Positions 19,410 through 26,662 of a DNA stretch of 37,525 bases are shown piece by piece. Positions within the stretch are counted from its first letter, which is position 1; each line of letters begins with the position of its first letter. The notes below the pieces were generated by a model. That model was not told where the DNA came from, did not search any database, and saw only the letters and a program-made list of their open reading frames with translations. Both the position numbers and the translations under genes were made by a program. The stretch comes from an uncultured Anaerolineales bacterium (lineage in GTDB: Bacteria; Chloroflexota; Anaerolineae; UBA4142), in contig CAIKBD010000278.1 in assembly GCA_903825565.1 (NCBI GenBank), forward strand, positions 1 to 37,525, read 5' to 3'.

Positions 19410-19564
19410 TTTGCTACCTCCGTTTGTTCCACTTGAGTAGCCGCTTGGCAATCCGCACAGCCACACCCGCGTTCATGCAGTTCCACCTGCACGCCACACG
19501 CGCGGCACTCCCAAACATTGTGCGCCTTTTCGGTCAACGGCACGTTGCAATTCGGACACCACAT
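19406..19564 (-). CDS. Zinc-ribbon small protein
   Basis: MWCPNCNVPLTEKAHNVWECRACGVQVELHERGCGCADCQAATQ; two CxxC pairs; AAGGAGG RBS. Confidence 0.65.
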   Translation of the reverse strand: MWCPNCNVPLTEKAHNVWECRACGVQVELHERGCGCADCQAATQVEQTEVAK

Positions 19565-19679
19565 ACAAAACCTCCTTGTCTCAAAGATGTACCACGACTT
19601 TCGCGCCGATGACATCCCCAAGTCAAGCACAGTGGGGTGATATGGTTCGCTTGTGGAAGAGATGGCTTGGCATGCCTGT

Positions 19680-20024
19680 TTATTCTACTGGGTCACCATA
19701 GCCATCGGCGGGCTTGCCTTCGGTAAGCATGGCACCGCACCGTTGGCAGAGAGTCAAGCCGGTACGTTTGGCAACGGCAATTGCCGATTGCGGGTGGTCA
19801 CAGTGTTCCAACGGCGGGAACGCTTGACCGCATCGGCATCTGCGATTGCGAGTTTTCAAATCCACGCAACGAATCCAATAATCGGGATGCGTGCAGGGTT
19901 GGCGGTGCGAACCCTTGCCCGATTTACCCTTACCCTTACCTTTGCCTTTGCCAGGAACGCCTGGCTGGGTGGCTTGGAGCACGGCTTTAGCGGCGCGGAT
20001 GGCGATGGCTTTTTTCGTAATCAT
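19680..20024 (-). CDS. Hypothetical Cys-rich protein with GKGKGK basic tract
   Basis: MITKKAIAIRAAKAVLQATQPGVPGKGKGKGKGKSGKGSHRQPCTHPDYWIRCVDLKTRNRRCRCGQAFPPLEHCDHPQ...LCQRCGAM. Confidence 0.55.
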   Translation of the reverse strand: MITKKAIAIRAAKAVLQATQPGVPGKGKGKGKGKSGKGSHRQPCTHPDYWIRCVDLKTRNRRCRCGQAFPPLEHCDHPQSAIAVAKRTGLTLCQRCGAMLTEGKPADGYGDPVE

Positions 20025-20189
20025 TTTGCATCCTGTTCAATTTGGATTGGTTTAATTTTCTGCCGTCACTTTCGCACAGACAAGACCCAGGGTCAATCTT
20101 TTTTTCCCCCAGTTTTAACCCACACGTAAATTGGCTTTGAGAGACGCAAAAGGATTTTGGGCGGGGAAAGATAGGTCTTGGGCGAAATA

Positions 20190-20349
20190 AATGCCTGAGA
20201 AACACCCAGAATGAACGGGCACGATTGTAGACTTGGGAGAACCGAGAAAAGCAAGCGTTGCGGGATTTAGGATGTGGCGGGCTTGGAAAATGCCTGTGAA
20301 ACACCCAGAATGAACACAGACGATTGTGGACTTGGGAGAGCCGAGAAAA
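20190..20349. repeat. Two diverged 61-bp direct repeats at 99-bp spacing (20190-20250, 20289-20349)
   Basis: AATGCCTG(A/T)GAAACACCCAGAATGAAC...CGATTGT(A/G)GACTTGGGAGA(A/G)CCGAGAAAA in both copies. Confidence 0.8.
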
Positions 20350-20540
20350 CCACTGCCCGCGAGTGTAGATAGGGCTGGAAAAACAAGTTGCCCGGAGAAA
20401 CCGCGTGAATCGGCGGTAGGCATTGGTTTTGGGATTGTAGGTGTTTGGTGCGGAAGCGTACCGCCGAAGCGGACTGGGTTGATGATACTGACCACCTCGG
20501 CGGCATACCGGCTGTAGCGTCGCCACTACAAGCAGTCCAC

Positions 20541-21752
20541 TCAACGTTCGGCTTCCTGCTCCAAGCCCGGCAATGTGGGCATACTGGGCGCACAAACGCG
20601 TTTGCGAAGCGCGTGGACGGTTTGCTTTGCGCGCTTGCCCAGCACCAAACGGGACCCGGTTATTTCCGGCGGCAGAAGCCGATCCAGACTGGGCGCGGCA
20701 AGCAGGAGCGGCGCAGATTCTGCCGCTGGAACCGACTGCCCAACGGACGCGCTGGGCACAGACGTTTGCGCTTCTGCCCGCGCATCAACCGCAAACGGTT
20801 CCGTGAGGGCATTGCCGTGAATCACATACGATTTGTCAGTAGCAACTGCGGCGAGCACGTCGGCAAATTGGGCGTCGGTCACGCCATCGGCGGGGCGCAG
20901 TTCGTACAACGAACCGTTCAAGCCATACAACCGCAGGTTGATCCGCGCCATCTGCACGCACGTCGCATCAATGTCCATCCCGAAAAAACGCACAATCGGA
21001 TAGCGCCGTTCGATTGCCCAACGCGGACACAGCGACGCGGATGCCAAGAGCATGATGCCACTACCACAACCGGCGGGGTCAGCAATATCATACGGCTCGA
21101 ACTCTGCACCCAGTTGATCGACCAACGCCAACTTGGTTTCCCATTTCATGGATTCCGCAATTCCCAGCACTTGCGCCATTTTGTAGTAGCGCGATTTGGC
21201 TGCCAATTCCGCGTCAATGTGCGCACGCAGGTCCGCCGCAATCTCGGACAGGGAAATTTCAGCCATCATCCGCGCGACTGTCCACGGCGTAAAGAACTGA
21301 CCGCGAAACTTGGAGTCGCTGGGACACACAAATTCCATAAACACATTCCCGAGGCAATCCGCATAGGTGTAGTTGGGCTTGCCTTCTGCCATGACGCCAT
21401 CCGTAGTAGCCGTGAGCAGGATGGCATACGCTTCGCTAAAATACTCAAGCGTTTGCGGTTTCCAGCGTTTCTTGAGCGCGGCGAAACGCGCTTCGATTGG
21501 GTCGGATGCCTTGAACGTGGCGGCGACCGCTGGGGGACACGCCGCCTGGTGTTCGCGCACATACGCGGCGACTTGGTTCCAAAAATAGGGGAGCGCATCG
21601 AGCGAGATTTCGATCACATCGAGGAACGCGCGGAAAATGTCGATGTACGCGTAACCTTCGTAGCCGCATTTTTCGAGCAGGCGCGCGATTTGCGCGTGGG
21701 CTTGGTGCGGGTCACCGTGAGTCAGGGCTGGCTTCTGTTTGGACTTGGACAT
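20541..21752 (-). CDS. N6-adenine DNA methylase-like (HsdM-type) protein, apparently lacking the NPPF/Y motif
   Basis: FRGQFFTPWTVARMMAEISL, IADPAGCGSGIMLLA (motif I), FFGMDIDATCVQMARINLRLYGL, ...SYVIHGNALTEPF; no NPPF/NPPY follows. Confidence 0.8.
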   Translation of the reverse strand: MSKSKQKPALTHGDPHQAHAQIARLLEKCGYEGYAYIDIFRAFLDVIEISLDALPYFWNQVAAYVREHQAACPPAVAATFKASDPIEARFAALKKRWKPQTLEYFSEAYAILLTATTDGVMAEGKPNYTYADCLGNVFMEFVCPSDSKFRGQFFTPWTVARMMAEISLSEIAADLRAHIDAELAAKSRYYKMAQVLGIAESMKWETKLALVDQLGAEFEPYDIADPAGCGSGIMLLASASLCPRWAIERRYPIVRFFGMDIDATCVQMARINLRLYGLNGSLYELRPADGVTDAQFADVLAAVATDKSYVIHGNALTEPFAVDARAEAQTSVPSASVGQSVPAAESAPLLLAAPSLDRLLPPEITGSRLVLGKRAKQTVHALRKRVCAPSMPTLPGLEQEAER

Positions 21753-21881
21753 GGTTTCCTCCGTTTGCAAAGTTGGTAGCGACAACTTGAACCAGAGGAA
21801 CTGGTGGGTCAAACGCAATGCCGTATGCCGTAGACGCATCCAGTTCCGAGCCACGCGCTACGCCGAAGGTTGTGGAAAAAT

Positions 21882-21911
21882 CAAGCCGCTCAGTCAACAG
21901 TGAGCGGCTTG
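21882..21911 (-). terminator. Intrinsic terminator downstream of the recombinase gene
   Basis: CAAGCCGCTCA / TGAGCGGCTTG 11-bp stem; on the minus strand followed by ATTTTTCC. Confidence 0.7.
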
Positions 21912-22048
21912 AACCGAACAGTTAGAATGGGTTTGGATGGCACGAATCCATCCCAATTTTGGATATTTAACGAATCCAAGCGGCTGGGCGCGAGCGACGC
22001 CACCGCGCTCCGCCGAAGCGGACTGGGTCTGGTGATACTGACCACCAC

Positions 22049-23227
22049 TCACTTGCCAAACGCCTGCTGATGCGCCGCGTGCAAACGCGCACTGGACACT
22101 TTGGCATAAATCCGCGTGGTCACCGGCGAGGAATGCCCAAGCAAGTCTTGCACGACCGAGAGATCACCCGTAATTTCCAGCACCCGGGTTGCGAAGGCGT
22201 GCCGAAGGGCGTGCGGTGTCAACGGCGCATCGAGCCGGGCGCGGCTGGACAATTCCGCAAAGATGCACTGGATTTGATGCGTGGTGAGCGGTAAACGTTT
22301 CTTGGCGCTGGGCAAACTGTGGCGGGTAAAGACCGGCAGTTCGCCGAGCGCGCGCGTCAGCGTGCCATCTTTGCGCTCGCGCAAGTACGCTTCGATAGCG
22401 TCCCAGGCGGTCGCGTCGAAATAGACCACCCGTTCTTTGTTGCCTTTGCCAATCACGCGCGTCGAGTGGTTGCGCTTGACCAGGTCGCCGCGCGTCAGTT
22501 TGACGATTTCGCCCACGCGCATCCCCGATGAGCGGAGCGCGTGGATCAGGGCAACGTCGCGGAGTTGGCGCAAGCGCGCCTGTTCCGCGCGGGCAGGGGA
22601 CGCGTGTGGTGCTTGGGCGTCGTAAGTCGTGGCTTCGAGCAGGGCGGCGATGTGGTCGTCGTCGGGGGTCTTGGGCAAGCGCGACCGTTTGGAGCGATTG
22701 TCGTGCACGAGTTTGAGCAAGCGTTCGGTATCCACCGCGTCGAAGGCGACGATGCGTTCGAGGACGCACCAGCGCACGAAGCGCACGACGGCGGTGAGGT
22801 AGGTCTCTCGCGTGACCGAGGCAAGGGGTGGGGCTTCGTTCTTCATGGCGACCGCGAAAGCAATCACATCATCCACCGTCACCGTGGTAGGGTCTTGACA
22901 CTGGGATTGGGTGAAGAAGCGTGTGACGCCAATGCCGTACAGTTTGACGGTGTTATCAGACTTGCCGGTGCGGAGATAGTCGAGAAAGCGGTGAATGGTC
23001 AACGGCACGGAACGCCGCACGGCATCACTAGCGTTCGGGGTGTTGCCACGTGGCGCGTTGGCTGGCTCGGCGTGTTGAGCATCGGCGTGCGTGGCATCGT
23101 TGGCATGTGCGGTACCGTCGCGTGGCGCATCGGCGTTCGGTGTGCCGTTACGTGTACGTGGCGCACGCTCGGCATCGCGCGCCAGATTTCCAGACTGCTG
23201 AATTTGAAAAACCATAGAGACATCCAT
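22049..23227 (-). CDS. Tyrosine recombinase/phage integrase (XerC/D-like)
   Basis: HALRSSGMRVGEIVKLTRGDL, TPHALRHAFATRVLEITGDLSVVQDLLGHSSPVTTRIYAKVS (RxxH...H/W...Y box); low-complexity N-terminal extension. Confidence 0.95.
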   Translation of the reverse strand: MDVSMVFQIQQSGNLARDAERAPRTRNGTPNADAPRDGTAHANDATHADAQHAEPANAPRGNTPNASDAVRRSVPLTIHRFLDYLRTGKSDNTVKLYGIGVTRFFTQSQCQDPTTVTVDDVIAFAVAMKNEAPPLASVTRETYLTAVVRFVRWCVLERIVAFDAVDTERLLKLVHDNRSKRSRLPKTPDDDHIAALLEATTYDAQAPHASPARAEQARLRQLRDVALIHALRSSGMRVGEIVKLTRGDLVKRNHSTRVIGKGNKERVVYFDATAWDAIEAYLRERKDGTLTRALGELPVFTRHSLPSAKKRLPLTTHQIQCIFAELSSRARLDAPLTPHALRHAFATRVLEITGDLSVVQDLLGHSSPVTTRIYAKVSSARLHAAHQQAFGK

Positions 23228-23273
23228 CCTTGGGGTAGGGGCGTGGTACGTGTCGGCTTGGCGTTGCGTTCAT

Positions 23274-23313
23274 GTTTCTATGTCGCATAACTGTCATTAA
23301 GCGACATAGAAAC
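23274..23313. promoter_or_regulatory. 40-bp palindrome with dif/attP-core-like layout
   Basis: GTTTCTATGTCGCATAA-CTGTCA-TTAAGCGACATAGAAAC: 17-bp arms with one mismatch, 6-nt centre. Confidence 0.75.
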
Positions 23314-23423
23314 AGAAGCGCATTAACGCGATTTTTGATGTTCCACGCTCGATCTGGCGCATCGCGCGATACGCAATGCGCGAGCACGGGATTCACGGCT
23401 TGCGTCAATCCGCCAGCGCACGC

Positions 23424-23891
23424 TCAACCATTCGCGTTTGGCGGCGTGGCATCGAGCGTGCCAGTAGACTCGTCAGCCACTTTGCGGCGCATCTTGTTGA
23501 GCAAGGCTTCCAATGGATTCAAGCCCGCTGTGAACCAAGCCGCCGCGAACGCCATCATGATTACGTCGCCGCACTCTTCCGCAAACGCTCGTTCCGTGTA
23601 CGGTTTGTGGCGCGCCGGATTATTCCGCTTCCACTTGCCAGCGTCTTTGGCATTCTGTTGCTCGAAACACTCGCCGAGTTCGCACACGGCAAAACCCAGC
23701 GCCTCCCGTGCGTCTGGAATCGCCAAGCCGCGCACGGCGTAGTATGCCTGGATAACTTGCGCCAGTTTGTTTGCGTGCGGGAACGCCTCCGCAATCAGTG
23801 CCTCGAACTGACCAGAGGTCGCCGGTGCCGCCGGACGAGCTGGCGCGGTTGCCGGTTTTCGTTTTGACTTTGGTTTGGGCATGTCGGTCAT
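23424..23891 (-). CDS. MazG-like nucleotide pyrophosphohydrolase-family protein
   Basis: LGFAVCELGECFEQQNAK...FAEECGDVIMMAFAAAWFTAGLNPLEALLNKMRRKV matches the all-alpha NTP-PPase pattern (ExxE...ExxD). Confidence 0.7.
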   Translation of the reverse strand: MTDMPKPKSKRKPATAPARPAAPATSGQFEALIAEAFPHANKLAQVIQAYYAVRGLAIPDAREALGFAVCELGECFEQQNAKDAGKWKRNNPARHKPYTERAFAEECGDVIMMAFAAAWFTAGLNPLEALLNKMRRKVADESTGTLDATPPNANG

Positions 23892-23931
23892 CCTTTTATA
23901 AAGTTAGATTGTGGAATTTTTAGAATCAACC

Positions 23932-24270
23932 CTAGAATATATCTGGCGCATGTTCCTCCACTCGCCCAGTGCTTTGGGCGGGTTGCTCAGTGCTTTGGGC
24001 AGGTAACAAATGCCGTAATTCCCAAACCTGGATCGGTTTGGGCTTGTCGTTCAGTGCGATTTCGCGCGCCACTTGCTCGGTCGTCGGAATGACCCGATAG
24101 ATCGACGCGCCACCGAACCACTGCGTTACCAGCGAGCCGTCAGATTGCGGAATATCAATCCGCCCCACGACGGAGCCAAAATGATTTTCCTCCGTGATCC
24201 GCCCTGCCAAGCGGATGTGTCCCATCAATTCAACGACTGCCCACGTTTCGATGTGGGTTTGCTCTGCCAT
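23932..24270 (-). CDS. Phage/plasmid-type conserved hypothetical protein
   Basis: MAEQTHIETWAVVELMGHIRLAGRITEENHFGSVVGRIDIPQSDGSLVTQWFGGASIYRVIPTTEQVAREIA. Confidence 0.7.
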   Translation of the reverse strand: MAEQTHIETWAVVELMGHIRLAGRITEENHFGSVVGRIDIPQSDGSLVTQWFGGASIYRVIPTTEQVAREIALNDKPKPIQVWELRHLLPAQSTEQPAQSTGRVEEHAPDIF

Positions 24271-24534
24271 AATCCATCTCCTTCGTGCCAAGCCGTGTCA
24301 CCAACCGTGCCAACGGCATATTATATTTGTGAAAATAATCGCAACCGGCGCGTACCGGCGCGTACCGGCGCGGATTTTTTTGGTCTTTTTTTCAGAAAAC
24401 CCCACAAATACCGAGGCAATATGCATGTGGAGGCAAAAAAAATCTGAAAACCCGCGCCGGTTATGAAAAACAGAGCAATGCCCTGCTCTGACCGTGTTGC
24501 TCAACCGATTTCACACGCATCCACGTGCATCGGG

Positions 24535-24810
24535 TCAACTCGGCGGGCACCACTCAAGCATATCCGCCGAGAAGTACGCGCCATACGCATCATGACTTTC
24601 GACCGCCCAACACAGCCAGGTGTCACCCCGTTGAAAGACGGCTTGGGCTTCGTTGCCGATGCGAACAATATCACCAATGGCTGGAAACCCCCAGCCCTGG
24701 GCACGATGGAACGTGTTGCCGTTCAAACTCGTTCTAACCACGCGATAGGTTTTACCTCTAACCAGCACAACTAGGTCAGAGACCTTTGCTCCAAATACTG
24801 GTGCACTCAT
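24535..24810 (-). CDS. Hypothetical protein
   Basis: MSAPVFGAKVSDLVVLVRGKTYRVVRTSLNGNTFHRAQGWGFPAIGDIVRIGNEAQAVFQRGDTWLCWAVE...; in line with neighbouring genes, RBS-like AGGGAGG upstream. Confidence 0.6.
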   Translation of the reverse strand: MSAPVFGAKVSDLVVLVRGKTYRVVRTSLNGNTFHRAQGWGFPAIGDIVRIGNEAQAVFQRGDTWLCWAVESHDAYGAYFSADMLEWCPPS

Positions 24811-24832
24811 AAACGCTGACCTCCCTCTTTTC

Positions 24833-25051
24833 TCACCGTGTGACGACGCACAATATTCTTACGTCGTGGCGGTGTAAACACTGCCAGTCTGCCGCGTTGA
24901 TCCGCCGCGTAGCCGGACTAGCCGACTCGCGGACTGTGACGATACCTCTGAACGAATCCACGCTCACCACCACTCCCGTGATTGGAGCGTTGGTCTGGGG
25001 ATCGCGCCACACGACCCGCTGATTTTCGTAGCAACCTTTTGCGTTCACCAT
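24833..25051 (-). CDS. Small hypothetical protein
   Basis: MVNAKGCYENQRVVWRDPQTNAPITGVVVSVDSFRGIVTVRESASPATRRINAADWQCLHRHDVRILCVVTR; start overlaps the stop of the upstream GTG-start ORF. Confidence 0.55.
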   Translation of the reverse strand: MVNAKGCYENQRVVWRDPQTNAPITGVVVSVDSFRGIVTVRESASPATRRINAADWQCLHRHDVRILCVVTR

Positions 25052-25224
25052 CCTCTCCTTTCTTCTTCGTCTTTTGTCTCCACGAACAACATGCGATTCA
25101 TTTGCCGGGCGCGTTCGAGTTGGCGATAGAACTCGTCCAAGTTGCCGCGCTCGGTGGCTTGCATGGCAAGGTCGTGCGCCTCGCACCACCATTGATACAG
25201 TTCGGCTCGGCTGGGTTTGAGCAC
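25045..25224 (-). CDS. Small GTG-initiated hypothetical protein not in the ORF track
   Basis: GTG at 25224: (V)LKPSRAELYQWWCEAHDLAMQATERGNLDEFYRQLERARQMNRMLFVETKDEERRGW*; ends overlapping the ATG of the next gene. Confidence 0.55.
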   Translation of the reverse strand: MLKPSRAELYQWWCEAHDLAMQATERGNLDEFYRQLERARQMNRMLFVETKDEEERRGW

Positions 25225-25263
25225 AATGGGTCTCTTTTTTACGATGACTCATTAGCATCATGA

Positions 25264-25773
25264 CTAGAACAACGCAATCTGCCGTTGAATCCGCAAATGC
25301 GTTTCGATTTCGACGTGTGGCACGCCACCGGTCGCGGCGCGCCAAAAAAAATCAAGGTCAACGTACTGAGAAAGCAATTCGCGGTCAGTAGCATTTACGC
25401 GCCGTTCAAAAAACAACTCGCCTTTGGTTTTGGTTGTGCGTTCATTTTCCGCAAGCATCAAGTCCTTGCGCTGGGCATTGGTTCGGCGCGCAAGTGTGAC
25501 CAAACGGCGCAAGCGGCGCGGCAACAACCTTTTTAGTTCGTCGCGTGCAACCTTGGCGCGCGCCGCTTTGGTTTTCAACGAGTTTGACCACACGAGAATA
25601 AGGTACGGGTCAGTCGGACACCCGTCCCACGCCGGCACAATCTCCGTGAATTTGCCCAACTTTCTTTCACCCCATCCCAGGTTTGTCAGGACGCCGACTA
25701 CATCGCCGATGATGTATGATTCGGTCATCCCGTTAATGCCTGGGTCGTGCTCAAACACCGCGACAACAGTCAT
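25264..25773 (-). CDS. Hypothetical protein (full-length copy of a duplicated N-terminus)
   Basis: MTVVAVFEHDPGINGMTESYIIGDVVGVLTNLGWGERKLGKFTEIVPAWDGCPTDPYLILVWSN... Confidence 0.65.
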   Translation of the reverse strand: MTVVAVFEHDPGINGMTESYIIGDVVGVLTNLGWGERKLGKFTEIVPAWDGCPTDPYLILVWSNSLKTKAARAKVARDELKRLLPRRLRRLVTLARRTNAQRKDLMLAENERTTKTKGELFFERRVNATDRELLSQYVDLDFFWRAATGGVPHVEIETHLRIQRQIALF

Positions 25774-25787
25774 AATCAAAATAACCT

Positions 25788-25991
25788 TTATTCTCCACGA
25801 ACAGGTTCGACGGCTACCCAGCCTTCGCCACCGCAAGTTGAGCAGGACTCGCCATCACATTCAGGGCAGGACATAGTACCACCCTCGGGGTCGTCAACCC
25901 ACCCGCGACCGTCACACTCATCGCAGTCGGGGAACTCCATTTTCTTGCCGTGACAATTTGGACATTCAACCCATTTGTTTTCGTCTGACAT
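25788..25991 (-). CDS. DnaJ-type zinc-finger small protein
   Basis: MSDENKWVECPNCHGKKMEFPDCDECDGRGWVDDPEGGTMSCPECDGESCSTCGGEGWVAVEPVRGE; CxxCxGxG-like repeats. Confidence 0.75.
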   Translation of the reverse strand: MSDENKWVECPNCHGKKMEFPDCDECDGRGWVDDPEGGTMSCPECDGESCSTCGGEGWVAVEPVRGE

Positions 25992-26049
25992 ATTTTACCT
26001 TTCTTTCGGCTGGAAGGCGCCGAACGGCGAGCGTTAACTGCGCCGCGCA

Positions 26050-26253
26050 CTAATTACCGTCCGATTCAACCGCCGCCTGCGCGGCGTCCGTTGCACGCAA
26101 TGTTGGAGCGCAATTCGGGCAGTAGTCTTTACCACTGCGGAACACCCAACCATTTTTACGCGCTTCTCTACGTGCTTGCTCCGACGTGTGACTAGCAAAG
26201 CCCATATCGCCACACTCATCACATTTGACCCAAACATCCTTTTGAATACTCAT
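26050..26253 (-). CDS. Zinc-ribbon small protein
   Basis: MSIQKDVWVKCDECGDMGFASHTSEQARREARKNGWVFRSGKDYCPNCAPTLRATDAAQAAVESDGN. Confidence 0.7.
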   Translation of the reverse strand: MSIQKDVWVKCDECGDMGFASHTSEQARREARKNGWVFRSGKDYCPNCAPTLRATDAAQAAVESDGN

Positions 26254-26275
26254 TGTCGCTCCAAGGCTCGCGTTA

Positions 26276-26323
26276 GGCGCAAGGGCGGTAGAACTTTGGC
26301 AGTAATGAGCCGCCCTTGTCGCC
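26276..26323. repeat. Imperfect inverted repeat with a bulged base, flanked by GTTAGGC and GTTAGAC
   Basis: GGCGCAAGGGCGG (26276-26288) / CCGCCCTTG(T)CGCC (26310-26323). Confidence 0.6.
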
Positions 26324-26329
26324 GCATTG

Positions 26330-26521
26330 TTAGACCGCGTGCCGTTCGCTGAAAGTTTCCATCCAAAATAACAGAATCTTGCGAGCCTGTTCTTGCGATA
26401 ATTCAGGAAAGTCGCGGAGCAAATACGGACGCGCTCCGAACATATTCGTTACGCCACTCTCGCGTAACTCATCAAGATATTCGAGATGCTCATCTGTTAC
26501 AAATTCAGGACGTTCTGACAT
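26330..26521 (-). CDS. Small phage/plasmid-type hypothetical protein
   Basis: MSERPEFVTDEHLEYLDELRESGVTNMFGARPYLLRDFPELSQEQARKILLFWMETFSERHAV. Confidence 0.7.
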   Translation of the reverse strand: MSERPEFVTDEHLEYLDELRESGVTNMFGARPYLLRDFPELSQEQARKILLFWMETFSERHAV

Positions 26522-26536
26522 GGGAAACCTTTCTGC

Positions 26537-26662
26537 TCACAACGAGCGGTATAACTTCTTTTCACCCAGGTTTGTCAGGACGCCGACTACATCGCCGATG
26601 ATGTATGATTCGGTCATCCCGTTAATGCCTGGGACGTGCTCAAACACTGCGACAACAGTCAT
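26537..26662 (-). pseudogene. Truncated duplicate of the 5' end of the 25264-25773 gene
   Basis: MTVVAVFEHVPGINGMTESYIIGDVVGVLTNLGEKKLYRSL*; near-identical DNA to 25672-25785. Confidence 0.8.

Noticed and set aside
20190-20349. CRISPR array
   Set aside because: Only two to three diverged long repeats, repeat length 61 bp with ~38-bp gap, no spacers of regular size and no cas genes; heptamer tracts likewise have no spacers.
19987-20595. 202-aa minus-strand ORF across the 99-bp repeats
   Set aside because: Its repeats (FSRLSQVHNRLCSFWVFHRHF) simply translate the DNA repeats; it overlaps the methylase 3' end and lacks coding character.
20445-21779. 444-aa plus-strand ORF
   Set aside because: Shadow of the methylase-like gene on the minus strand; no recognisable motifs.
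22508-22522. Possible second copy of the tRNA 3' end (TTTCGCCCAC) as attR
   Set aside because: Only about 10 bp match and it lies inside the conserved recombinase coding sequence; coincidence.
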